Shown: one piece after another, positions 1 through 7,773 of the stretch
How the letters are laid out: every line of letters begins with the position of its first letter
How positions within the stretch are numbered: the stretch's first letter is position 1
DNA from: UBA5239 sp031548025
GTDB lineage: Bacteria; Verrucomicrobiota; Lentisphaeria; Victivallales; Victivallaceae
Length of the DNA stretch: 64,000 nucleotides
Direction of reading: 5' to 3'
Assembly: GCA_031548025.1 (NCBI GenBank)
Contig: JAVBRM010000027.1
Coordinates: 1 to 64,000 of the forward strand
The notes under the pieces: model-generated
Seen by the model: the letters and a program-made list of their open reading frames with translations, nothing else
Databases searched by the model: none
Told to the model about the DNA's origin: nothing
Made by a program: the position numbers and the translations under genes

Positions 1-2338
1 CGCTGAGAGAAGTAATCTCCTCCGAAAAAAAGTGAATTCTGGATGGTTTCCACAGGCCACCGGAGCCGATTTCGTTGATGACTTTCAGGGCGATGGTATT
101 TTTGCCGTCCTTGTTCAAGGCGTCGGTGATTTCAAATTCCAGAGGTTGTTCCCAGCTTCGCGGATTAATCGCGGGATCGTAGCGGAAAGAACCGATCTGT
201 TTTCCGTTTACATACAAGACACAGCTTTCATCGACCGCTCCCAAATGCAGAACGGTTTTGAAGTTCCGGAATTGCGGCGGAATGTTGAATTCTATCCGAT
301 ACCAGGCGTTGAGGTAATCGTGAAAGCCCTGTTTCTCCAGGTTCGAATCGGTGCGTACCGACTGCCACGCGGAGGTATCGAGAGTCTCATTCCGGTATCC
401 CGATTTTTCGCCGATGCCTTGAGGATCGGCCATAAACAGCCAGGTAACCGGCAACTGAATCATCTTTTCGGGATCAAAGGTGGTGAACCGCCATGCCACC
501 GCTTCATTATTCTGTTTGCGCTTGCCGGAGCAAAGCCCCAGGTCGACGGCAAATTCCGGGAGATTGTTTTTGCGGTAATCATTTACTCTGTTTACGGCGG
601 CGAGCTTCTGGTCATTGGTGCTTTTGGGGTTTGCAAATACCGCGCAAGTTTCGGCCGTCAGTTCCGCATGAGTCAATCCTGCTTGCAGGAACTGAACGCG
701 CTTGCGGTCCGCCGGAGAATCGGCAGCGGCTTTTTCCGCTTCGGCGAGTATCTGTTTCGCGGGAGCAAATGCTTCCTTGGGAAACAGGCGATGGGCATAG
801 AAGGCGTAGTGAAAACCAAAGAAACAACGTTGACGTTCCGGATTGTAGCGAATCGGAATTTCTTCAAATTTCTTGGCATTGGTGTAGGTATAATTCTCCC
901 AGTATTCCCAATATTTCTTCACTGCCGGAGCGGCTTTGCCGAATCCGCCGTAGTATTCCGCCAGAAGATTCTGCAAAGTCATTTCCGGGTGTACCGCAAG
1001 CCTGGCGACGATATAAGTCAGAGGCCCCTGGGTGGAGAAGGAACAATTGGGACCGTCGACCATAATCCCGATCAGATTCTTTCGAAGCAGTTGAAATTCA
1101 TCGTAATAGTCCCGTGCCGTATTTTCCGGCATGGCATATCCGCTGAACACGTTGGGGCGGTATACCAGCGAAGCGCCGGATTCTTCCCATTTTTTCATAT
1201 TGCCGAATATCTCGTGGCGAACCTCGGGAGTATAGGGAAAGCAACGGGTCCCGGCGGGAGGAACGATGCTGATGACGATATTTTTATTAAGTTTGATATT
1301 TTCCGGGGGGTATTGGTAATTTGAATAGGCGTAGGCCCAAGCCTGGACTTCGGGGTTGAGCTTGGCGGCAAGATTCCAGGTGTCCCGGTAAAACCGGGCA
1401 TAGCGGTTGCCGACATTCTTATAGCGTTTGCCGCTTTGAGCGACGAATGAATAGCGCTGATCGGCGGCATCCCAGCTCAAACACGTTTCGCATTCACAAT
1501 CACCGGCAGTATCGTTTTCCTTGAGATTGAGGATAAAATTCTTGTCCGGCTCTTTCTCGGAAGCCTCATGCCAGCGGCGGACGATCTCCGCCTGAAAACC
1601 CGGATTGGAGACGCACATCGCCGTAACGCGATCCACTACGGTCGGCTTTTGTCCGACGGGGCGGGCGAACCAGTCCGGATTGGTTTTGCCATATGTCTTG
1701 TACCAGTCGAAAAATGCATGTCCGGTCCGGTTTCCCGGATAGGATACGGCCTTTCGCCCCGGGCGCATCGCCCGCAAATACCAGGAATCCGCACGTTTGT
1801 TGAATCCGCTGGAACTTACAAAATCGAAGCGGGGGGTCCAAGTCAAGTCATACTGGCCGCAATCAATGTCGGCGGCAGGGGTGAACGCGATGCCGTCGTC
1901 TCCCGGATAAATCCAGCGTATTTTGAGTTCGCGCTCCAGAAATTCATAAACGGCATAGGCGCTCCCCAACCCGCCGTTTTCGATATTTTTGGCCTGAGTA
2001 TCATTGCCGGACATGATCAGTCCATTATCTACCCGCTTCAGCACAAATCCCCCCAAAGGAAGACGCGAAACGGTATCGCGCGGGCTCAATTTAGTATTGC
2101 CGATGTAAAAACTGAAAAGATTACCGGACGCCTTCGGTTCGCTTTTCAGCGGCAGGGTCACACCGGAAACCAACGCGATGCACTTCTGCAACTCAGTCGC
2201 GGCGAATTTTTCTGCAGGAAGAGGGTTCTCCGGCAGGACAATTTGCGCCTTGCCCAAGCCATTTTCAACCACAGCCCCCGCAAAAGAAGCAAGAGAACTA
2301 AATGCCAGAAGAATTGTCAATATTCGTATTGTTTTCAA
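1..2338 (-). CDS. DUF4838 (alpha-glucuronidase-like) secreted protein, 3' end beyond window
   Basis: The reading frame stays open from a TTG start at 2338 to the window edge (about 779 codons, no stop), so the C-terminus is missing. The TTG is chosen because an AGGAT ribosome site lies about 8 bases upstream and a signal peptide follows directly. The order seen is: signal peptide; a GH67-type N-terminal-like region (AEKFAATELQKC near residue 43); a DUF4838-like core with the Cys-rich ENDTAGDCECETC near residue 275; and a C-terminal jelly roll (LHLGAVDESCVYVNGKQIG) like the beta-galactosidase sugar-binding domain. Such proteins are thought to act on uronic-acid or related glycans outside the cytoplasm, but activity is unproven. 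It is the last visible gene of cassette A, 20 bases after the pseudopilin. Confidence 0.85.
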   Translation of the reverse strand, partial: MKTIRILTILLAFSSLASFAGAVVENGLGKAQIVLPENPLPAEKFAATELQKCIALVSGVTLPLKSEPKASGNLFSFYIGNTKLSPRDTVSRLPLGGFVLKRVDNGLIMSGNDTQAKNIENGGLGSAYAVYEFLERELKIRWIYPGDDGIAFTPAADIDCGQYDLTWTPRFDFVSSSGFNKRADSWYLRAMRPGRKAVSYPGNRTGHAFFDWYKTYGKTNPDWFARPVGQKPTVVDRVTAMCVSNPGFQAEIVRRWHEASEKEPDKNFILNLKENDTAGDCECETCLSWDAADQRYSFVAQSGKRYKNVGNRYARFYRDTWNLAAKLNPEVQAWAYAYSNYQYPPENIKLNKNIVISIVPPAGTRCFPYTPEVRHEIFGNMKKWEESGASLVYRPNVFSGYAMPENTARDYYDEFQLLRKNLIGIMVDGPNCSFSTQGPLTYIVARLAVHPEMTLQNLLAEYYGGFGKAAPAVKKYWEYWENYTYTNAKKFEEIPIRYNPERQRCFFGFHYAFYAHRLFPKEAFAPAKQILAEAEKAAADSPADRKRVQFLQAGLTHAELTAETCAVFANPKSTNDQKLAAVNRVNDYRKNNLPEFAVDLGLCSGKRKQNNEAVAWRFTTFDPEKMIQLPVTWLFMADPQGIGEKSGYRNETLDTSAWQSVRTDSNLEKQGFHDYLNAWYRIEFNIPPQFRNFKTVLHLGAVDESCVLYVNGKQIGSFRYDPAINPRSWEQPLEFEITDALNKDGKNTIALKVINEIGSGGLWKPSRIHFFSEEITSLS

Positions 2339-2358
2339 ATTTCACATCCTTTTTATTG

Positions 2359-3045
2359 TTACCAGGTAGCCTGGTCAAAATTCAATCGATTCGAGGGAAA
2401 AGCATCGGTGGGAATGAGAGCCTGTTCCACGTTCCCGGTCACCATCAGCAAATTGATATGGGTTTTATGGCGGTCATAGCGCGGGCGGTTTGTGCTGAAA
2501 TCGTTCCTGACTAAAAGATCCGTCGGATAACAATAGTGCAACGCGATGGTTGTAGTGGAGGGATGATGATAATCGATAATCAGCGGCCGCAAAGACGGCT
2601 TGGCAATTTCACTCACTTGCCGCCATTTGTTGTATCTGGCACTGGAACTGTAGCTCGGAGCGAAGCAGGTCGCATTGTAGCCATAGGTGGTTGAGGTTTT
2701 TACCGGGTTTCGGAGGTGTACCGCCGGGCATTCGAATACCGCGCCGGGATTTGATCCCGGAGCGTCTATATATGCGCTGAGAAAATTCACCCACCGCCGG
2801 AGGGTCCCATCGTAGTTGACAATGCCGGGCGGCAGATAATTCCTGTAGTCATCGCCGTACATGACCACGGCATACCCCATTTGCTTGAGGTTGCTTTTGC
2901 AGGTAGCGCTCTTCCCTTTGTCCCGTGCCTGGCTCAGTGCGGGCAGCAGCAACGCCGCCAGAATCATGATGATCGCGATCACTACCAGGAGTTCAATGAG
3001 AGTGAAAAATCCACTCTGTTGAATTTCGGATGATTTACTGTTCAT
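2359..3045 (-). CDS. Pseudopilin-like protein, cassette A (N-methylation motif, degenerate H-X9-DG end)
   Basis: This 228-aa protein has a short leader, then FFTLIELLVVIAII and a hydrophobic helix ending LLLPALSQAR, the class III signal of type IV pilins and type II secretion pseudopilins. The conserved Glu at +5 is present. A Gly lies one residue earlier than the usual -1 position. The body (CKSNLKQMGYAVVMYGDDYRN) matches the DUF1559-type pattern. The C-terminal H-X9-DG motif is degenerate here: RHKTHINLLMVTG has TG in place of DG. An AGAGGA ribosome site lies 8 bases before the ATG. It sits between the DUF4832 gene and the DUF4838 gene, with gaps of 25 and 20 bases. It probably sits in the inner membrane as part of a pilus or secretion pseudopilus; its partner is unknown. 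Confidence 0.9.
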   Translation of the reverse strand: MNSKSSEIQQSGFFTLIELLVVIAIIMILAALLLPALSQARDKGKSATCKSNLKQMGYAVVMYGDDYRNYLPPGIVNYDGTLRRWVNFLSAYIDAPGSNPGAVFECPAVHLRNPVKTSTTYGYNATCFAPSYSSSARYNKWRQVSEIAKPSLRPLIIDYHHPSTTTIALHYCYPTDLLVRNDFSTNRPRYDRHKTHINLLMVTGNVEQALIPTDAFPSNRLNFDQATW

Positions 3046-3070
3046 AGGCTGTATCCTCTTTTTATGTTAT

Positions 3071-4627
3071 TCAGTCACAGATAACGGGTAATCCGAAAAG
3101 ATTGACTCCGTTCCTGAACTCGAGATTATTTGCCAACCGGATAGCATATTCCGGGAGCCGTCTTAATTCTTCGGATTCGTCGGGCAGCCAAAGTCCCGAC
3201 TCGTAAACTCCGGACGCCGCGTCTTCCGGCACGGCGCATTCAAGCTCCAGGAGTTGTTCCGTATTGTGCCCGTACCAACGTCTGATTTCAGTAGAGAAGT
3301 CAAACTCCATTTGGTGCTCTCCACGGGTCAGAACCAATTTGACCGGACGCGGATTTACCGGAGCCGAAAACCCACGGTTGACCAATTTGATTTTCACGGC
3401 GAACTTTTGACCCGGGATAATCCGTTCCGGTAATTCCACCTGCAACAATTCCAAACGGTAACCCAAATGGTCTCTGATATATTCATAATAACTGCGCCAG
3501 ACATGCTTGCCCCGATCGTCCTCGAAATAGCGGTCCGACAGCGGCATATCATGAGCCAACAGAAACATCGGATCAACCGGAACGCACTTCCAGATATCGA
3601 CGGAATACCGATCCCCCTCAAAAAGCGAATGGCCATGAACCATGCCAAAGGTATCATAATGCCACTTGAAAAGGTGTTTGAGCGCCTCGGTAGGCAACAC
3701 CGCCCCGCTTACGTCATTCCAGAAAAGCTCACCATCCATGGGCAGATAGCGGCTTTCGGCCGCCAGATAGACATGTTCTTCCTCCACCGAAACCTGACTC
3801 ATGCTTCCCCCAAAAGTCCCTCCGTGGTTGTTGGCCGCCAGAAATCCATCATTGAAATGACCGATACGGGCTCGCGGTGACATGGTAAATGCCTCCTTTT
3901 CCTCCAGCGGCTCAATTCCGCAAAAACGCATTTTATAGGCCGGGGTCCGCATCATGGCGCAACGTCCCGGCGGAAGACTTTCCAAAACCGCCATCATTAA
4001 TTCCCGGCAAAATACCCGGTCACTCTGCAGATAATGATAACTGTTGTGCCATTCTCCAAACTTACCGATAAACCCACATTGCAGGACATAGATCACATCG
4101 GCATATCGGCGGAGCAACGGGGTAAGTTGCTGCAGGTGCTTGAGCGTGGTCGCGGCAGTGGGGCCGCTCAGGGTCGGCGAAAGTTCATAGGCGAAACGTA
4201 AAAGCGTCTTGACCCGGGCTTCCCGAAGTTTGATAAAGAAATATTCAATATCAGCAAGCTTTTCGCTCGGCAGGGCTTGCCCGTCGCCATATTTGTTCAA
4301 AAAGCAATAGCTCTGCATAACCGTGATGCCGTCATACGCCAGAAAGTCCAGCTCATCTTGCCACTGGGAATGTGAAAACTCCACGCCATCGAGGCGATTG
4401 CCGCGAATCAGATGGGGGACTCCCGGAATATCGGCATTCTGGTAAATCGGCTTCTCGCTTCTGCCGTCGAGTTTATTTTGTTTGAAATGACAGGAACACA
4501 TCCCTGCGACCTCGCCGGGAATAGTGCTGAAATACATCTCCGTTCGAAATCCGCGTTCCGGGTTCCGCAATCCCGTGCGCCCGTGTAAATCTTCGGGACT
4601 GATTCCCCGGAAAGATTTGATCGTCAT
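3071..4627 (-). CDS. DUF4874/DUF4832 domain protein, TIM-barrel glycosidase-like
   Basis: This 518-aa protein carries NPERGFRTEMY near residue 22, typical of the DUF4874 N-terminal domain. VLQCGFIGKFGEWHNSYHYL near residue 181 is typical of DUF4832. Together these families look like a glycoside-hydrolase-type barrel followed by a beta-sandwich, but no activity is established. Glu in the FGEWH motif is a reasonable catalytic candidate (inference). No signal peptide is visible, unlike most hydrolases in this window, so it is predicted to be cytoplasmic. The ATG at 4627 has AGGAG 8 bases upstream. It is the first gene of the cassette A operon and is divergent from the AraC gene at 4724, which probably controls it. 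Confidence 0.88.
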   Translation of the reverse strand: MTIKSFRGISPEDLHGRTGLRNPERGFRTEMYFSTIPGEVAGMCSCHFKQNKLDGRSEKPIYQNADIPGVPHLIRGNRLDGVEFSHSQWQDELDFLAYDGITVMQSYCFLNKYGDGQALPSEKLADIEYFFIKLREARVKTLLRFAYELSPTLSGPTAATTLKHLQQLTPLLRRYADVIYVLQCGFIGKFGEWHNSYHYLQSDRVFCRELMMAVLESLPPGRCAMMRTPAYKMRFCGIEPLEEKEAFTMSPRARIGHFNDGFLAANNHGGTFGGSMSQVSVEEEHVYLAAESRYLPMDGELFWNDVSGAVLPTEALKHLFKWHYDTFGMVHGHSLFEGDRYSVDIWKCVPVDPMFLLAHDMPLSDRYFEDDRGKHVWRSYYEYIRDHLGYRLELLQVELPERIIPGQKFAVKIKLVNRGFSAPVNPRPVKLVLTRGEHQMEFDFSTEIRRWYGHNTEQLLELECAVPEDAASGVYESGLWLPDESEELRRLPEYAIRLANNLEFRNGVNLFGLPVICD

Positions 4628-4647
4628 AAATCAAACTCCTGTCGTAT

Positions 4648-4676
4648 TTGAAATTTTAGCAGCGTCAATATATATT
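4648..4676 (+). promoter_or_regulatory. Promoter of the AraC-family gene
   Basis: TTGAAA (4648-4653), a 17-base spacer and TATATT (4671-4676) lie 48 bases before the ATG. The -10 overlaps the opposing -10 at 4674-4679, so the two promoters should exclude each other. Confidence 0.55.
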
Positions 4677-4702
4677 ATAATCAAAACTCAGTAATTTCAC
4701 AA
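4674..4702 (-). promoter_or_regulatory. Promoter of cassette A operon
   Basis: Read on the minus strand: TTGTGA (4702-4697), a 17-base spacer, then TATAAT (4679-4674), pointing at the DUF4832 gene. Its -10 box overlaps the -10 box of the divergent AraC promoter. Confidence 0.6.
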
Positions 4703-4723
4703 TAACCGTGGAGGCTGATCTAT

Positions 4724-5605
4724 ATGCAAAAAACGTCAACATATATAAAAAATCAGTCACCGGCGGGGATGTCCCGGGATTTGCTCGGCAATGAAAAAGA
4801 AAGCCGGATCTGGCACACCAGGTGTTCATGGCCGATGCGTAAGGAATTTCCGGTTTTCCCGACCCGGCTCGGTGATGTTTCGCGTTGGGACTACCGCTGG
4901 CTCCAGCATATCAATTATCCGGGAATAGCGTTGGAATTGGGCTTGGAGGGAGAGACGGAATACAAAGGCCTGCTTGGCAGTGATGTCGCTAAACCGGGAG
5001 AACTTTATGTCATTATACCGCACAGCAATGTACGAATGGTGAAAAAAAACAAGGGAAAACGCCGCAAGCTGGTGCTTCTGGTGTTCGGCAATTGTCTGGA
5101 ACTGATCACCGAAGCCATCGGTTTTCGTGAAGATACCCTGCTCAAACTTTCCGATCCGGCTTTGATTGAACAAAAGATGCGGCAAATCGGCCAAATTATT
5201 GCCGACAACGCCTCCCCCATCGAAGCCTCTCAATTAACCTATGAATTGCTGTTGTTACTGGCCCAGGAAAAGCAAATGAACAAGTTGCCGGCGGAAATTC
5301 AAGCCGTGAAAAATATCCTGCATCAGGAATTCTCGCAAAAAATAAACATCGACAAATTAGCCGACTCGGTCAACCTCAGCATCAGTACTCTGAGACGAAA
5401 ATTCATCCGGCACCTGGCCTGTACACCACAGCAGTATCTGAATACTTTGCGCATGGACCATGCGAAGATGCTGCTGGAAAATCCCCGAATTCCGATCAAA
5501 GAAATCGCTTTCCGTTGTGGATTTTCTTCTTCTCTCGTATTCGGGATTGCATTCAAAAAATATTACGGAACCACTCCCGGCAGTTATCGCAACAAGATTG
5601 CATGA
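4724..5605 (+). CDS. AraC-family transcriptional regulator, cassette A
   Basis: The protein has 293 residues with a C-terminal double helix-turn-helix of the AraC/XylS family. The first HTH is near residues 205-230 (INIDKLADSVNLSISTLRRK). The second is near 255-280 (IPIKEIAFRCGFSSSLVFG), followed by the expected FKKYYGTTPGSYR ending. The N-terminal 190 residues are a ligand-sensing region of cupin-like size; no confident family can be named. GGAGG lies 9-10 bases before the ATG. It is divergently transcribed from the cassette A operon across 96 bases with overlapping promoters, so it most likely activates that operon on sensing its sugar. Its 3' end overlaps the tail of the convergent GH78 gene by 22 bases. 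Confidence 0.92.
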   Translation: MQKTSTYIKNQSPAGMSRDLLGNEKESRIWHTRCSWPMRKEFPVFPTRLGDVSRWDYRWLQHINYPGIALELGLEGETEYKGLLGSDVAKPGELYVIIPHSNVRMVKKNKGKRRKLVLLVFGNCLELITEAIGFREDTLLKLSDPALIEQKMRQIGQIIADNASPIEASQLTYELLLLLAQEKQMNKLPAEIQAVKNILHQEFSQKINIDKLADSVNLSISTLRRKFIRHLACTPQQYLNTLRMDHAKMLLENPRIPIKEIAFRCGFSSSLVFGIAFKKYYGTTPGSYRNKIA

Positions 5606-7770
5606 GCCGGATATTCCTCGAATTGAGGTTCAAGCTCGGGGGGATGGGTCAGGTTCAGTTCTATTTTTCCATTGTTGCGCTGCCATTCGATTTGGATCGG
5701 GCCGTAGGGCGTGGGAATGGAACCGGAGGCTTGAAACAGGGCTCCCGGATATATTTTGACCCGGAATTTTTTGAAACCTGGTTCCAACGGGGTAACGCCG
5801 AGGCGGCAAGCGCCGTTGAAGTACACCGGCACACTGCTCCAGGCGTGACAGAGACTGCCGCCGCCGTTGAAGTCCTTTGAACCGCCGACGGTTTCCCAGA
5901 AAGAGGTCGCGCCGGACAAGGTCATGCGATTGAAGTCGCGCTGCATATAAGCATCGACCCACTCCCGGGCTTCCGGACTGTGCTCCATCAACGCGGGGAT
6001 CAGGTAGAGCGCGGCACTGAAGGACAGCGGCAGCAGCCGGCCTGATTTCAAGGTCTGAAACACCCGTTCCCGGCGAGCTTCCGGGACCAGTCCATTGGCC
6101 AGCATGATGACCTGGATATGATCTTGAAAAACCGCTTGGCCGACTTGATTCCGGTAGGCTCCGGCACTCTCGTCCCAGAATGCTTCTTCGATACGTCTGC
6201 CGAGGTTTCCCCGATAATCATTTCCGCTCAAGTGCTGATAATTGCGCAGGGCTTCGTAAAGATAAATATTGTAGAATGCCGAAAGCCGCTCTTCGCCGCC
6301 GTCGAGGCCGGGCGTCCATTCGCAGAAGTTCCAGATATGCTTGCCGGGAGGCGGCAGATATAAGCCGTTTTCCGAGCGCGCTAAAATCGAATTGATACAG
6401 TCGTCGATCTGACTGCGGAATTTTTCGAACGGCTTTTTCGAGCCGGAGTACAGGTAGTGTTCATACAGCGCCGAAATCCAGGCGAAGGTAAAAATCGGAA
6501 TCCGCAAGCCCAGTTCACCGGGAGCGGTCAAGTTCAACAAATTATCCCGTCCAAAGGATTTGCCCAGAAGATCGAGCGAAGCCTCCGCGAAACGGTAATT
6601 TCCCCAGGCATAGTATCCGAACAACATCTGGTTGCGGGAATCATAACCGTAAAGCGCTTGTTCGCGCCACGGGCAGTCCTCGTAATGCTCATGCATACAG
6701 AGTTCCATGGTCCGAACCGCGACCCGGTGAGTTTCCGTCATCAGTTTGTCACCACACTCGAACGGGCTCGCCTCCGGCAGCGGCAGATCGCTTGCGCGCA
6801 AGGTCAAGTGCCCGAGATTCACCGGCCCGGTGGTTCCGGTAATATGCATTTCCAGATAACGGCAGCCATAGCGCCGGAACGGGTAAAAAAAGCGATTCTC
6901 TCCCTCATGGCAGATATAACGGTCGGCATAATACCGTTCCCGGTTATCGGCAAACGCCCGAACCCGCCCCAAATCCAGGTGCTCGCCGAAAGCGATATCC
7001 AGTACGGTTCCCGCCGACGCCTCGATGGCGAAATCCAGGTATCCGGCGGATTCCCGGCCGAGGTCGACGATTACATACCAGCCGTTGGCATCCTCGCTCA
7101 GCTCGGGCAATTGCGGCTCGAACTTCGGGGTTCTGGGCGAAAGCATATCGCGCATACAGCTCACCGCCGGAGTCGCATACTCCCGGAACCGATGGAGAAA
7201 ACCGTGCTGAACGACCTCAGTCTCAAGCGGTGCGGAAATATCCAGCATCGGAACCGGCCGTTCCGTCAAGATTCCGTTATAGCCGGTCAACACCGCCTGA
7301 TCGGTTATTTCGCCGCGCTCAATTCTTGAATCATAAGCCCAGGTGAACGCCAACAGATCCGAAACCTTGGCAATCCAGCCCCCGGTAAAAGCCGGATCGG
7401 CCATAGCCCCCCAGTCTGTTCCGGTAGCGGCAACGACCTGCCCCCCGGCAACGATTTCCGCGATCATCCCCGGCTTACCTTTCAGGTGGTTCAGAAAGTT
7501 TTCGCCGCAATAATACGCCAGGATTTCAATGGAATTATTGCCATCCCGAAGATACTTACCGATGCTGATTCGCGAGAAAGTTTTTTCCTCGGGAAAATCG
7601 CTGAATTGCCCGAAACCGGCCAACTCACCATTGACATAAGCCGCGAAATTGCTGTCAGCGGCAATCAACAGCTCCGCCTCCCCGCCTTTTTCCGCCTCAA
7701 AATCCCGGGCAAACCAGACATACTGGTTCATCCCATCACAATCAAGCCAAATCCATTTTGCATTTTTCAT
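5584..7770 (-). CDS. GH78 alpha-L-rhamnosidase-like enzyme
   Basis: This 728-aa protein has N-terminal beta-sandwich domains (KWIWLDCDG, then a WFARDFEAE strand pattern) followed by an (alpha/alpha)6 barrel. The GH78 signature EHYEDCPWREQALYGYDSRN lies near residue 360; its Asp and Glu match the general-acid region. SFWETVGGSKDFNGG near residue 622 holds the second conserved Glu, typical of GH78. It should release terminal L-rhamnose or a related sugar from oligosaccharides. No signal peptide is seen, so it is predicted to be cytoplasmic and to act on imported fragments. It is the last gene of cassette B, starting 3 bases after the beta-helix gene, with AGGA 10 bases before its ATG. Confidence 0.9.
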   Translation of the reverse strand: MKNAKWIWLDCDGMNQYVWFARDFEAEKGGEAELLIAADSNFAAYVNGELAGFGQFSDFPEEKTFSRISIGKYLRDGNNSIEILAYYCGENFLNHLKGKPGMIAEIVAGGQVVAATGTDWGAMADPAFTGGWIAKVSDLLAFTWAYDSRIERGEITDQAVLTGYNGILTERPVPMLDISAPLETEVVQHGFLHRFREYATPAVSCMRDMLSPRTPKFEPQLPELSEDANGWYVIVDLGRESAGYLDFAIEASAGTVLDIAFGEHLDLGRVRAFADNRERYYADRYICHEGENRFFYPFRRYGCRYLEMHITGTTGPVNLGHLTLRASDLPLPEASPFECGDKLMTETHRVAVRTMELCMHEHYEDCPWREQALYGYDSRNQMLFGYYAWGNYRFAEASLDLLGKSFGRDNLLNLTAPGELGLRIPIFTFAWISALYEHYLYSGSKKPFEKFRSQIDDCINSILARSENGLYLPPPGKHIWNFCEWTPGLDGGEERLSAFYNIYLYEALRNYQHLSGNDYRGNLGRRIEEAFWDESAGAYRNQVGQAVFQDHIQVIMLANGLVPEARRERVFQTLKSGRLLPLSFSAALYLIPALMEHSPEAREWVDAYMQRDFNRMTLSGATSFWETVGGSKDFNGGGSLCHAWSSVPVYFNGACRLGVTPLEPGFKKFRVKIYPGALFQASGSIPTPYGPIQIEWQRNNGKIELNLTHPPELEPQFEEYPAHAILLR

Positions 7771-7773
7771 ATA

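Noticed and set aside
32..1324. 430-codon plus-strand open frame
   Set aside because: It is the antisense shadow of the DUF4838 gene, which reads as a coherent protein on the minus strand with a signal peptide and known motifs.
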